Below, piece after piece: positions 38,016 to 46,554 of a DNA stretch of 64,000 bases; within the stretch, counting starts at the first letter, position 1; each line of letters begins with the position of its first letter. The position numbers and the translations under genes were made by a program. The notes below the pieces were generated by a model. The model saw only the letters and a program-made list of their open reading frames with translations. It was not told the DNA's origin and ran no database searches. The stretch comes from G963676795 sp963677215. GTDB lineage: Bacteria > Desulfobacterota > Desulfuromonadia > Desulfuromonadales > Geopsychrobacteraceae. The DNA is taken from contig OY781919.1 of assembly GCA_963677215.1 (NCBI GenBank), forward strand, positions 1,364,001-1,428,000. Direction: 5' to 3'.

Positions 38016-38379
38016 TAATTTTGAGCTGAGCGGCAGTTCTGCCTGCCTGACCGGATGTGACCAGGAAAAAAACATGTGCTGGTTGTGATTATTGAGCCGG
38101 TTTTGCGGAAGGATCTTCGTTGATCAAGCGCACTCAGCATACGCTGATTTTTTGCCAAGGAAAAGAAAGAATTTGCAGTGAAATTCTTATTGCCAACTTC
38201 AAATTCCCAGATCCTGCGGATTTCTCGACAGGAAAGACTCGACAGTAAAGTTGTTTTTTGGCCGTATTCCTCCTATCTTAGCTATTCGTCATCCGGAAAT
38301 TCCGGCTGGCAAATAGTATGGCTGCTTTTGATGTCTGGAATGTCGAATCTATGTGGGCGATTGAAAATACCAGGATACC

Positions 38380-39000
38380 ATGCTGCATTTTCTTCTGATC
38401 GGGGCGCTGCTGGGGCTCACCGCGGGTTTTTCACCTGGGCCGCTGTTGGCGCTTGTTGTCGCCGAGACCCTGAATCACGGTTTCCGGGCGGGTCTGAGGA
38501 CGGCACTGTCTCCCCTGCTGACCGATCTGCCGATAGTGCTGGTCAGCCTGCTGTTGATCAGGCCTCTGCAGCAATCGGACCTTTTGCTCGGTGTGATATC
38601 GCTGGTGGGGGGCAGCTTCCTGCTGTTTCTGGGTATACCATGCTTTATGACCAGAGTCCTGCCTCAGGTTCAAGGTGGTTCGACCAGCAGATCGCTGCTC
38701 AAGGGTGTGCTGACCAATGCATTAAGCCCCCATCCCTATCTGTTCTGGATCGGTGTCGGCGCTCCGCTGGTGACTTCCGCTGCCGACAGCAGTTATTCAA
38801 ATGCCGGGCTGTTGATCGGCGGTTTTTATCTCTGCCTGGTTGGTTCGAAAATTCTGGTAGCTCTATTGGTTGAGCGGGGGAGAACCTTCCTTGGTGGCCG
38901 ACTTTATCGCACGATTTTGTCGCTGCTCGGGGCGGTGATCATCCTGCTGGCCCTGTTGATGTACTACCAGGGCTTGCAGCTGTTGAAGCTGTTTCCCTGA
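38380..39000 (+). CDS. LysE/RhtB-family exporter
   Basis: 206 aa, about six membrane helices. The family N-terminal pattern GLTAGFSPGPLLALVVAETL (SPGP) is clear, with LTNALSPHPYLFWIGVGAPL in the middle. LysE/RhtB proteins export amino acids or other small molecules. It is divergent from rnf and 29 bp upstream of the thioesterase gene. Substrate cannot be predicted. Confidence 0.88.
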   Translation: MLHFLLIGALLGLTAGFSPGPLLALVVAETLNHGFRAGLRTALSPLLTDLPIVLVSLLLIRPLQQSDLLLGVISLVGGSFLLFLGIPCFMTRVLPQVQGGSTSRSLLKGVLTNALSPHPYLFWIGVGAPLVTSAADSSYSNAGLLIGGFYLCLVGSKILVALLVERGRTFLGGRLYRTILSLLGAVIILLALLMYYQGLQLLKLFP

Positions 39001-39029
39001 TTTGTTGCTTACGCTGAATGAGAGGTCTC

Positions 39030-39554
39030 ATGGAACATAAGATCGTCGATACACAGTATATCTCCAAACACTGCATGGTCTGCGGTGTCGATAACCCTTT
39101 CGGTCTCAAGGCCCGCTTCTTCGTTACCGAGGAGAAGGAGCTGGTGGCTCTGGTCACTCTGGGAGATCATCACCAGAGTTATCCGGGACTCGCTCATGGC
39201 GGGATCTCCGCAACGCTGCTCGATGAGCTGATCGGCCGGGCGATCATGAACTATTATGACCAGGAGACCTTCGGTGTCACCCTCGGGCTGGAGATGAAAT
39301 ACCGCCAGCCGGTTCCGCTCGGCGTAGAGCTGAAGGCGGTCGGGCGGATCACCAGAGACAGCGGGCGGATCTTCTGTGGCAGTGGCGAACTCTATCTGCC
39401 CGACGGCCGGGTTGCGGTCAGCGCCGAAGGGAAGTATATGCGCCGCAACGTCAAGCAGATTACCGATGACGAGTTTATCGAGAACGAATGGTTTGCCGAC
39501 CCGGGCAAGATGCCGGAAATGATCGCCATCGATTCCGGGAGCGCTGCAGAGTGA
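39030..39554 (+). CDS. Hotdog-fold thioesterase (PaaI-like)
   Basis: 174 aa from the ATG at 39030, after GAGAGG; an ATG 12 bases upstream lies before the ribosome site. Features: CMVCGVDNPFGL (a CxxCG-x-N-P start common in this subgroup), GLAHGGISATLLDELIGRAI with the hotdog HGG motif and a catalytic-helix Asp/Glu, and LEMKYRQPVPLGVEL. It should hydrolyse acyl-CoA thioesters. It overlaps the next gene by 4 bases (GTGA). Confidence 0.88.
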   Translation: MEHKIVDTQYISKHCMVCGVDNPFGLKARFFVTEEKELVALVTLGDHHQSYPGLAHGGISATLLDELIGRAIMNYYDQETFGVTLGLEMKYRQPVPLGVELKAVGRITRDSGRIFCGSGELYLPDGRVAVSAEGKYMRRNVKQITDDEFIENEWFADPGKMPEMIAIDSGSAAE

Positions 39555-39958
39555 ATCTGTTCGTCTACGGAACCCTGCTTGATCCGGAGATCATGAGGCT
39601 GGTCTCAGGTAAAGATTACCAGCGAAGTGCAGCAGTGTTGCCCGGTTATGCCTGCAGAAAACTGGCCGATGTGGTGTATCCGGCCATCATGGCCTGTCAG
39701 GATGTTTCGACCAGCGGTGTCGTCTATACCAGCGTGCCTCTTGAAGATATTTTTTTATTAGACCGCTATGAGGGGAATGAATACGTGCGACAGACTGTGG
39801 CTGTCAATATGTCGGACGGCAGCCAGGTTGCGGCTGAAACATATGTCATCGCTCCTGCCCAGTCCTGCCGTATCCTTGAGGAATCCTGGAGTTTTGATCA
39901 GTTCAAGGAGCTCCACAGGGCTAAGTATCTGCGCCAGCTTAGCCATGAGGGATTTTGA
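39551..39958 (+). CDS. Gamma-glutamylcyclotransferase-like (AIG2/GGCT) protein
   Basis: 135 aa from a GTG at 39551, which overlaps the thioesterase stop (GTGA). The start VNLFVYGTLLDPEIM holds the YGxL substrate-binding motif; the catalytic Glu is probably in LLDRYEGNEYVRQTV. GGCT-fold proteins release 5-oxoproline from gamma-glutamylamines; small bacterial members have uncertain substrates. It is translationally coupled to the thioesterase gene. Confidence 0.87.
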   Translation: MNLFVYGTLLDPEIMRLVSGKDYQRSAAVLPGYACRKLADVVYPAIMACQDVSTSGVVYTSVPLEDIFLLDRYEGNEYVRQTVAVNMSDGSQVAAETYVIAPAQSCRILEESWSFDQFKELHRAKYLRQLSHEGF

Positions 39959-39986
39959 GCTGACGGATAAGTGATATGCTTATTTC

Positions 39987-40784
39987 ATGGCTTGCGCATC
40001 TCCAAATGCTATCTATGATTTCTTGGCTCAGCTGACCTTTTTCGGTTATCTGCCTGAGCTGCTGTCCCGCCGCTCAACAGCCGGGAGTCTGACCTATCCG
40101 TTTAACCAGCGACCTGCGATCAAGGATGCCATTGAAGCCTGCGGGGTTCCCCATACCGAGGTCGACGTGATTCTCGCTGAGCAGCGGAGTGTCGATTTCA
40201 GTTATCAGTTACGGGATGGGGACAATATTAGGGTCTATCCACCGAGATATAGATTGGGCCTTGCGGTGGCTGTTCATCTTGCCGAAGAGTCCCTTGAACA
40301 GCCGAGCTTCATTCTCGATGTTCACCTGGGTAAGCTGGCTCGCAAGCTGAGGTTTCTCGGCTTCGACTGCAGTTATCGAAACGATTATTCCGATCGGCAG
40401 ATAGTTGATCTGGCCCTGAGTCAAAAAAGGACAGTTCTGACCCGTGATCGGGGACTTCTGAAGTATGCCAGGCTCAGTTCTGGGTTGCTGATCCGTTACG
40501 ATCATGACCTGGAGCAGACGGCGCAGGTGCTCAATCGCTATCTGCTTTGGCCGCGTATCGCGCTGTTGCAGCGCTGCATGAACTGCAATGGTTTGCTTGA
40601 GCCGGTCGAAAAAGAGCTTATTGCTGAGCGCCTCGAGCCGATGACGCTGTCCTGCTGTGAGAATTTCTGGCGTTGCCGGGATTGCGATCAGCTTTATTGG
40701 CAGGGGGGGCATGCGGCAAGAGCAAGGCAATGGTTCGCTAACCTGAGAAAGATGCGTCAACTTCAAGGAGACACCGATGAGTGA
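39987..40784 (+). CDS. Mut7-C RNase domain protein with N-terminal ubiquitin-like domain
   Basis: 265 aa. Residues 1-90 form a Mut7-C-type ubiquitin-like (beta-grasp) domain ending DGDNIRVYPPR. Residues 110-190 are the PIN-like Mut7-C RNase domain: FILDVHLGKLARKLRFLGFD (first Asp) and VLTRDRGLLK (second Asp pair). A zinc ribbon follows (CMNCNGLLEP and CRDCDQLYWQGGH). The order is the known Mut7-C architecture. It overlaps the pirin gene by 8 bases. Confidence 0.88.
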   Translation: MACASPNAIYDFLAQLTFFGYLPELLSRRSTAGSLTYPFNQRPAIKDAIEACGVPHTEVDVILAEQRSVDFSYQLRDGDNIRVYPPRYRLGLAVAVHLAEESLEQPSFILDVHLGKLARKLRFLGFDCSYRNDYSDRQIVDLALSQKRTVLTRDRGLLKYARLSSGLLIRYDHDLEQTAQVLNRYLLWPRIALLQRCMNCNGLLEPVEKELIAERLEPMTLSCCENFWRCRDCDQLYWQGGHAARARQWFANLRKMRQLQGDTDE

Positions 40785-41691
40785 TTTGTTGACAGGTGAG
40801 AGTTTTTGCCAGCAGCGGCAGTCAGATTGTTCGGCAATCAAGTTGTTACTCGATCCAGTAGAGAAGGATCTGGGGGGCTTCTCGGTAAGGCGTTTTCTGC
40901 CGAGCAAAGTATTGACGCACGTCGGGCCCTTTATCTTTTTCGATCATATGGGGCCGGTCGACCTGCCTCCGGGGCGAGGGCTTGATATCCGCCCTCATCC
41001 GCATATCGGCCTTGCGACGATCACCTATGTCATTCAGGGGGAAATCCTCCATCGCGACAGCCTGGGGCATGTTCAACCGATCCGTCCGAACGAGATCAAC
41101 TGGATGACCGCGGGCAAAGGAATTGTCCATTCCGAACGGACCGGGCCGGAGCTGAGGGCCCAGGGGCACAGCCTCGAGGCCCTGCAGCTGTGGGTCGCGC
41201 TGCCGGTAGAGGATGAAGAATGTGAACCCTTCTTTATCCATTATCAGGATGCTGCCTTGCCTCTGGTCGAATTGGAGAAAGTCAGAATACGCCTGCTGAT
41301 CGGCGAGGCCTTCGGTGCCAAGTCGGGTGTCAGGACTCATTCACCGACGCTGTACGCTGCTGTTAAACTGGAAAAAGGTGGTAGCCTGGTATTGCCTGAC
41401 GGGATCGAAGAGAGGGCTGTGTATATCCTTTCCGGGCAGGTGCTTATACAGGGAAAAACGCTCTCCCGCTATTCATTTGCCCAGTTTGACCAGACTCCAG
41501 GGATCGAGCTGGCAGCAGCAGAGGCGAGCGAACTGGTGATTATCGGCGGGACACCGCTCGGCCAGCGGACCGTCTGGTGGAACCTGGTCTCAAGCCGTAA
41601 AGAGCTGATCGAAAAGGCCAAGGCCGACTGGCGGCACAGGAAATTCCCGGCTGTCCCCGGCGAGCATGAGTATATCCCTCTGCCCGGGTAA
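40777..41691 (+). CDS. Pirin family protein
   Basis: 304 aa, a bicupin. The N-terminal metal site is FDHMGPVD and RPHPHIGLATITYV (His-x-His) with later His and Glu (GIVHSERTGPE); the C-terminal cupin is degenerate. Pirins bind iron; some have quercetinase activity, others regulatory roles. The start overlaps the Mut7-C gene end by 8 bases, so they are translationally coupled. Confidence 0.9.
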   Translation: MSDLLTGESFCQQRQSDCSAIKLLLDPVEKDLGGFSVRRFLPSKVLTHVGPFIFFDHMGPVDLPPGRGLDIRPHPHIGLATITYVIQGEILHRDSLGHVQPIRPNEINWMTAGKGIVHSERTGPELRAQGHSLEALQLWVALPVEDEECEPFFIHYQDAALPLVELEKVRIRLLIGEAFGAKSGVRTHSPTLYAAVKLEKGGSLVLPDGIEERAVYILSGQVLIQGKTLSRYSFAQFDQTPGIELAAAEASELVIIGGTPLGQRTVWWNLVSSRKELIEKAKADWRHRKFPAVPGEHEYIPLPG

Positions 41692-41805
41692 AAAGAGTTG
41701 AGAGAGAAAAGTTCAAAGGGACTCCTTCTTCTGGCCGATTTTTGTTAAAGTGGCCGGCCTTACAATGACAGCTGTTGCCTTAGGCAGCGCAGTATCAAGG
41801 ATTGA

Positions 41806-43062
41806 ATGTATATGTCCAGTGTTTTGGAAACTCTTCTTGCCGATTGGCCCCAAACTTTGGAAAAACCGGTAAAGCTGCTGGTGACCAATTCCGGCGCAGC
41901 GGATCTGCATCGTGGTAATCCCTGGCTTTATGCGGAGAAGGTCAAATCAGCGAGCCGCCCGGGGCAACCCGGAGATCTGGCTGTCGCTTATGATGGTAAG
42001 AATAAATTTGTCACTGTCGGACTCTATGATCCGCTCTCTCCGATCCGGTTACGGGCTTTGCGAACCAGCAAGCCTGGGCCGATAGACGGGGAGTTTTTCG
42101 CGGAAAGAATAGCTGCGGCACTTTCCCGGCGAACGTCTTTTTTGAATTCAAACACCGACGGTTATCGCCTGATTTATGGCGAAAGTGACGGCTTTCCCGG
42201 GCTGGTTATCGATCGCTATGCCGAAACCGGTGTGGTTAAGCTCTACACTTGCGCCTGGCTGCCGTATCTTCATCTGATTCTGACCGAACTGCTCAGTCAG
42301 CAACCGCTTGAACGCCTGGTGCTGCGCATGAACCGGGGGATGCAACAGCATCCGGAGCTGCTGCGCGGGCTCAGTGACGGACAGATCATCTACGGGCCGC
42401 CGATCAACGAGACTCTGACCTGCCTGGAGAATGGCCTGCGTTTCGAGGTTGATCCGGTGCGCGGCCAGAAGACCGGTTTCTTTCTTGATCAGCGCGATAA
42501 CCGAGCCGAGGTCGAGCGACTGGCCAAAGGGAAACGGGTGCTCAATGTCTTTTCCTACAATGGTGGCTTCTCGCTGGCGGCAGCTCGAGGCGGGGCAGTT
42601 GAGGTGACCAGTGTCGATCAGAGTGGTGCGGCCTTGGAATCGTCACAGCGTAATTTTGCTCTGAATGCCGATCATCCGGCGGTCAGGGCGGCAAAGCATC
42701 TGACTATCGAAGACGATGCCTTCAAGGCTATGGCGGAACTGGTTAAACGGAAAAAACAGTATGATCTGGTGATCATCGATCCGCCAGCCTTTGCCGTGCG
42801 TCGTTCGCAGGTCAAGGAGGCGCTCAATGCCTATGCCAAACTAGCGCACCTGGGAGTCAATCTGTTGGTGCCGGGTGGGGATATCGTCCTGGCTTCCTGT
42901 TCCAGTCCGGTGACCCCTGAGGAATTCCGGGAAACCATGTGCGCTGCGGCACAACGGGCCGGGCGACCATTGAAGCGCATTTGGGAAAGCGGCCATGCCT
43001 GCGACCATCCGACCGACTTTGCCGATTGTCGCTATCTCAAATGTCTGTTTGCCAAAGCATAG
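41806..43062 (+). CDS. RlmI/RlmK-type 23S rRNA (cytosine-C5) methyltransferase
   Basis: 418 aa. N-terminal PUA domain (VTNSGAADLHRGNPWLYAEKV), then the EEHEA-like linker and a Rossmann SAM methyltransferase: EVDPVRGQKTGFFLDQRDNR, VLNVFSYNGGFSLAAARGG (SAM site), VTSVDQSGAAL and DLVIIDPPAFAVRRSQ, with the Cys of LASCSSP. It methylates a cytosine in 23S rRNA. First ATG is preferred (AAGGA 5 bases upstream); a second ATG is two codons later. Confidence 0.9.
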   Translation: MYMSSVLETLLADWPQTLEKPVKLLVTNSGAADLHRGNPWLYAEKVKSASRPGQPGDLAVAYDGKNKFVTVGLYDPLSPIRLRALRTSKPGPIDGEFFAERIAAALSRRTSFLNSNTDGYRLIYGESDGFPGLVIDRYAETGVVKLYTCAWLPYLHLILTELLSQQPLERLVLRMNRGMQQHPELLRGLSDGQIIYGPPINETLTCLENGLRFEVDPVRGQKTGFFLDQRDNRAEVERLAKGKRVLNVFSYNGGFSLAAARGGAVEVTSVDQSGAALESSQRNFALNADHPAVRAAKHLTIEDDAFKAMAELVKRKKQYDLVIIDPPAFAVRRSQVKEALNAYAKLAHLGVNLLVPGGDIVLASCSSPVTPEEFRETMCAAAQRAGRPLKRIWESGHACDHPTDFADCRYLKCLFAKA

Positions 43063-43108
43063 TTTTCAGCCGGAAACGGCCCTTTTCGCAGTGGCAGCCT
43101 CAATCTAC

Positions 43109-43154
43109 GGGCTTGCTTGTGCGGCGTAAAGTACTACGCCTTAAGCGCAAGCCC
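43109..43154. repeat. Large two-part hairpin between rlmI-like and rhlE genes
   Basis: GGGCTTGC pairs with GCAAGCCC (8 bp) and, inside, GGCGTA pairs with TACGCC around AAGTAC. The convergent genes on either side suggest a bidirectional transcription end; no long T-run follows. A second weaker hairpin GTTGCC/GGCAAC is at 43204-43232. Confidence 0.5.
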
Positions 43155-43265
43155 TTGATTTCTTAGCCACAATAAAAATTTTTCATTTCCGATCTGAAAA
43201 CTTACCGTTGCCTACTGGAGTTTCCCGATGGCAACTTGCTAGGCTTTGGCAAAAAGACGATCCTG

Positions 43266-44651
43266 CTAATTTTTCCGGCGCTGAGCGGGCTGCTGTTTTG
43301 AGCTGGCAGCTCTGCTTCCTTCACGGCGTTGGCTTCTGTTGGCCGGGGCCTGTTTTTGTCCTTGGGCTGGCTCCTGACGCTTGTCGCTGCGCCGTTTGAC
43401 GACCTGCAGTTCTTTCCCCTCGCCGGGTTTTCTCTGTGCGGTCTTTGCCTGTTGCTCTGACTTCGGCTTTTTGCTTCTTTGCGGAGCCCTGCTCTTCGGT
43501 CGACCTGAAGGAACGTTATGGGTCGGAACAAAGCCGGTTTCGACTTCGCGTGGCAGGGTTTTCTTGATCACCTTTTCAATTGCCGCTAACAGTTTCGCGT
43601 CATCGGCGCAGACCAGTGAAATCGCTTCCCCCTCAAGGCCGGCCCGGCCGGTGCGGCCGATCCGGTGAACATAATCCTCAGGGACCTGCGGCAGGTTGTA
43701 ATTGACAACCTGTGGCAGACCAGTGATATCGATGCCGCGGGCGGCGATGTCGGTGGCGACCAGAATCCGGACTTTTCCCGCTTTGAAGTCGGCCAGCGCA
43801 CGGTTGCGTACGCCTTGAGCTTTGTCGCCATGGATGGCTACGGCGGACAGTTGAGCTTTTTTCAGCTGACGAACCAGCTGATCGGCGCCCCGTTTGGTCT
43901 TGGTGAAGACCAGAACCTGTTGCCATTGCAGACGCTCTGCCAGTTGGCAGAGCAGCGCCGATTTTTTGCTCTTGTCGACCTCGAAGACCCGCTGCCTGAC
44001 GGTATTGGCTGTCGCATTGCGCGGGCTGACTTCGATCTGTAGCGGTTGGTTGAGCAGCCCCTTGGTAAAGCTCAGGATCGAATCGGAGAAGGTCGCCGAA
44101 AACAGCAGGTTCTGGCGCTTGGCCGGAAGCAGATCAAGAATCCTGTTCAGATCGTTTCTGAAGCCCATATCGAGCATGCGGTCCGCTTCATCAAGAACCA
44201 GGGCTTCCAGACGGTCGAACCTGACCGCATTCTGGCCGGCCAGGTCGAGCAGGCGTCCCGGGGTTGCCACCAGGATATCGCTGCCACCGCGCAGGCGCTG
44301 CATCTGGGGATTGATCTTGACCCCGCCGTAGACCGCATAGGTTCTCATCTTCAGATACTTTGCATAGCTTCTGATGTTCTGTTCAACCTGAACGGCCAGT
44401 TCCCGTGTCGGAGTGAGGATCAGGGCGCGAACCTGGTTCGATCTGGCCCTGTCGTCACGGCTCAGGCGTTCAAGCAGCGGCAGGCCGAAGCCGGCTGTTT
44501 TGCCGGTGCCGGTCTGAGCGGCAGCCATCAGATCCCGGCCGGAAAGGATGGCCGGAATGGCTTGGGTTTGAATCGGTGTCGGATTGCTATAGTTGCTGTC
44601 GTTGATGGCGCGCAGCAGTGGTTCGGAAAGACCGAGAGAATGAAATGACAT
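43266..44651 (-). CDS. rhlE: DEAD-box RNA helicase, RhlE type
   Basis: 461 aa. All helicase motifs are present: Q motif PTPIQTQAIP, Walker A AAQTGTGKT, PTRELA, TPGRLLDL, VLDEADRMLD, FSATFS, VATDIAARGID and HRIGRTGRAG. The last 100 residues are a basic, Gln/Arg/Lys-rich tail (RSQRREGSRAASSKQQ) typical of RhlE and likely to bind RNA. It unwinds RNA duplexes in ribosome assembly or mRNA turnover. Monocistronic. Confidence 0.95.
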   Translation of the reverse strand: MSFHSLGLSEPLLRAINDSNYSNPTPIQTQAIPAILSGRDLMAAAQTGTGKTAGFGLPLLERLSRDDRARSNQVRALILTPTRELAVQVEQNIRSYAKYLKMRTYAVYGGVKINPQMQRLRGGSDILVATPGRLLDLAGQNAVRFDRLEALVLDEADRMLDMGFRNDLNRILDLLPAKRQNLLFSATFSDSILSFTKGLLNQPLQIEVSPRNATANTVRQRVFEVDKSKKSALLCQLAERLQWQQVLVFTKTKRGADQLVRQLKKAQLSAVAIHGDKAQGVRNRALADFKAGKVRILVATDIAARGIDITGLPQVVNYNLPQVPEDYVHRIGRTGRAGLEGEAISLVCADDAKLLAAIEKVIKKTLPREVETGFVPTHNVPSGRPKSRAPQRSKKPKSEQQAKTAQRKPGEGKELQVVKRRSDKRQEPAQGQKQAPANRSQRREGSRAASSKQQPAQRRKN

Positions 44652-44808
44652 AAGACCTTTTAAAAATGAGGTTATTTGGTGTGTACAGCAGACTGAGATA
44701 TTGAGGAACGATCTGAGAATGGGCTGTGAAAAACTAGTTGATTATACCCGGCTTTCAACTAAACACAAGAAATATCGTAAGAAATGCAGATTTATCTGAA
44801 AAGGCCAT

Positions 44809-44943
44809 CTCACGTGAAGCCGTGAAGCCGCGAAGTTTAGGATCAAAATCAAATATATTGAATCATGTAATGATTTTTTCCAGGCATCAAGAGACTTCGT
44901 ATTTTTGACTGTTTAAAGCTGTTCTTTGCGATCTTCGCGTGAG
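44809..44943. repeat. MITE-like inverted-repeat element (about 135 bp)
   Basis: CTCACGTGAAG (44809-44819) and CTTCGCGTGAG (44933-44943) are 11-bp terminal inverted repeats with one mismatch; next to the left end GAAGCCGTGAAGCCGCGAAG is an internal tandem. No coding frame. It accounts for much of the 335-bp gap (44652-44986) between rhlE and the radical SAM gene, which otherwise shows no feature. Confidence 0.45.
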
Positions 44944-44986
44944 ACATGGTTTTTTATTTTTCCGTCTAGTTTTGGTGCGTCTTCAA

Positions 44987-46393
44987 TCAGAAGTAGGTCT
45001 GCAACCCCTTTGGCAGCTGTTCAAAACGTTCAATATCCTGCCACTGTTCAAGTTCATTGGCCGCTGTGTGGTCATTGCCTTTGAGGATACGTGCAAAGCG
45101 GCCGATTTCATTTTCCTTCAGAGTGACCTCAGCCAGCTTGCGGCGTTCGATGACCATCTTGCGATTGCTCGGCAGGCGCAGCTCGCGGAACGGGTAACGG
45201 TAGGAGACCTGGTCGAGGACCGGGGTTTCCGCGTAGCTGACGTTCAATTCCAGGCCGCTGGTCGGCAGCTGCTCAAGAACCTGGCCGGTGCAGAACAGCA
45301 GGTCCTGGTGCGGGCTCAGTTCCCAGCCCTGATCGTCCCCCTGCGGCAGGTTTGCCGTCAGTCGGACCAGGTCTGCGCCGGTGGAACGGGCGACCAGGGT
45401 GCGCAAATAACCGGCTTCGGTCAGTTCCTCGTAATGTTTGCCGCTTAAGCTGGAGCCACGGCCTCGTGCAGCGGCGCGCTGGTAGCGGTTTTTGTAGACG
45501 AAGGAGCAGTAGTTGATGCCCAGCTCGAGGTTTTGCTCCAGGCCGTGACGGATCAGCTGTAGCGCGGTTAGTTCCGACTCGAGAACGGTGATCCGTTCGC
45601 CATGGACATAGGTGTAATCGCGCTGCTTCAGCTTGGGAAAATTGTAGGTGGTCAGGCGCAGCTGATGAAGATTGAGGAAGTTGATGCCCAAGTCGTTCAT
45701 CTCGATCAGTCGTTCCTGCATCAGCTCCAGTTTCTCCGGGACCGCCGGGATCTCGACGGTGACGTTGGGGATGATGCCGACCGCCAGGGCGGCCTTGGCT
45801 GTTGAATAGTTGATGGCGCCGATGTCGAAGCGGATCTCATCCAGCCCGGCGTCGCGCAACTGTTTGAGGATATCGCTGGTGACCAGTGAGCCGTTGGTGT
45901 AGAGCCAGGTGTGGAGCTTGTCTCCCAGGTGCTTTTTCGCCGTGTCCAGAAAGCCGAGGCAGCGCCCCGGGGTCAGCAGCGGTTCGCCGCCGGACAGGCT
46001 CATGCCGCCGAAGCCGAAGGTCTCCAGGTAGGCCGCATAGTCCGACGGCAGGCGGAAGGTCAGGTTGTTGGTGGTCGGCAGGCCGATTTCATCCTGGGAG
46101 GTCGGACAGTAGAAGCAGTCGCAGTTGCATTTGCCGTTGATGAACAGACAGGACCATTGCCCCTCACTGCACAGTTTGCAGCCGGGTGACAGCCGGTTCG
46201 AATAGAGCTTGCTGCCGTTGCAGACAGACCTGACCTTTCCCTCGAGGTCGGCCAGAATGCCGGCACGAAAAGCTTCCGTAGTCGGAATCTCGTCAGCTTT
46301 CAGAAAACGAAGTTCCGTATAGATCTCGGCATAATCCCGACGGTTAGCGGCAATATAGTTCTTTTGTGCAGAGGGACTTAAAACATCGGCCAT
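44987..46393 (-). CDS. Radical SAM protein of unknown function with extra N-terminal cysteines
   Basis: 468 aa. The radical SAM motif is C89-x3-C93-x2-C96 (KCNCDCFYCPT), with GGMSLSGGEPLLTPGR and WLYTNGSLVT downstream. Before the motif lie C58, C72, C75 and C82 (GCKLCSEGQWSCLF), which may hold a second cluster or a structural zinc. The C-terminal third is unlike SPASM. No adjacent substrate gene is obvious; the gene is alone between a MITE-like repeat and a hairpin. Substrate unknown. Confidence 0.85.
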   Translation of the reverse strand: MADVLSPSAQKNYIAANRRDYAEIYTELRFLKADEIPTTEAFRAGILADLEGKVRSVCNGSKLYSNRLSPGCKLCSEGQWSCLFINGKCNCDCFYCPTSQDEIGLPTTNNLTFRLPSDYAAYLETFGFGGMSLSGGEPLLTPGRCLGFLDTAKKHLGDKLHTWLYTNGSLVTSDILKQLRDAGLDEIRFDIGAINYSTAKAALAVGIIPNVTVEIPAVPEKLELMQERLIEMNDLGINFLNLHQLRLTTYNFPKLKQRDYTYVHGERITVLESELTALQLIRHGLEQNLELGINYCSFVYKNRYQRAAARGRGSSLSGKHYEELTEAGYLRTLVARSTGADLVRLTANLPQGDDQGWELSPHQDLLFCTGQVLEQLPTSGLELNVSYAETPVLDQVSYRYPFRELRLPSNRKMVIERRKLAEVTLKENEIGRFARILKGNDHTAANELEQWQDIERFEQLPKGLQTYF

Positions 46394-46475
46394 GAAGACC
46401 TCCCGTGTAACCCGGATCGGGTGTAATAGAAAAGCTGCGAAGTTATACGGCAGAACGATGTTTTAAGGCAATTTC

Positions 46476-46501
46476 AAAAGAGGCGGTTTCCGCTTTTTTT
46501 C
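46476..46501. terminator. Hairpin with T-runs downstream of the sigma54 activator gene
   Basis: GCGG-TTT-CCGC (46483-46493) is extended by A/T and G.T pairs, with eight T on the plus side and CTCTTTTG on the minus side. It lies between the activator stop and the upstream end of the radical SAM gene and could end transcription in either direction. Confidence 0.55.
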
Positions 46502-46554
46502 TATAAGTTCACCAGTTGTTGGATAGACAGGAGCTGTGGATGTTGGCAGACGGT

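Noticed and set aside
39018..39029. Earlier ATG (39018) for the thioesterase gene
   Set aside because: The GAGAGG ribosome site lies at about 39020-39026, after this ATG and directly before the ATG at 39030.
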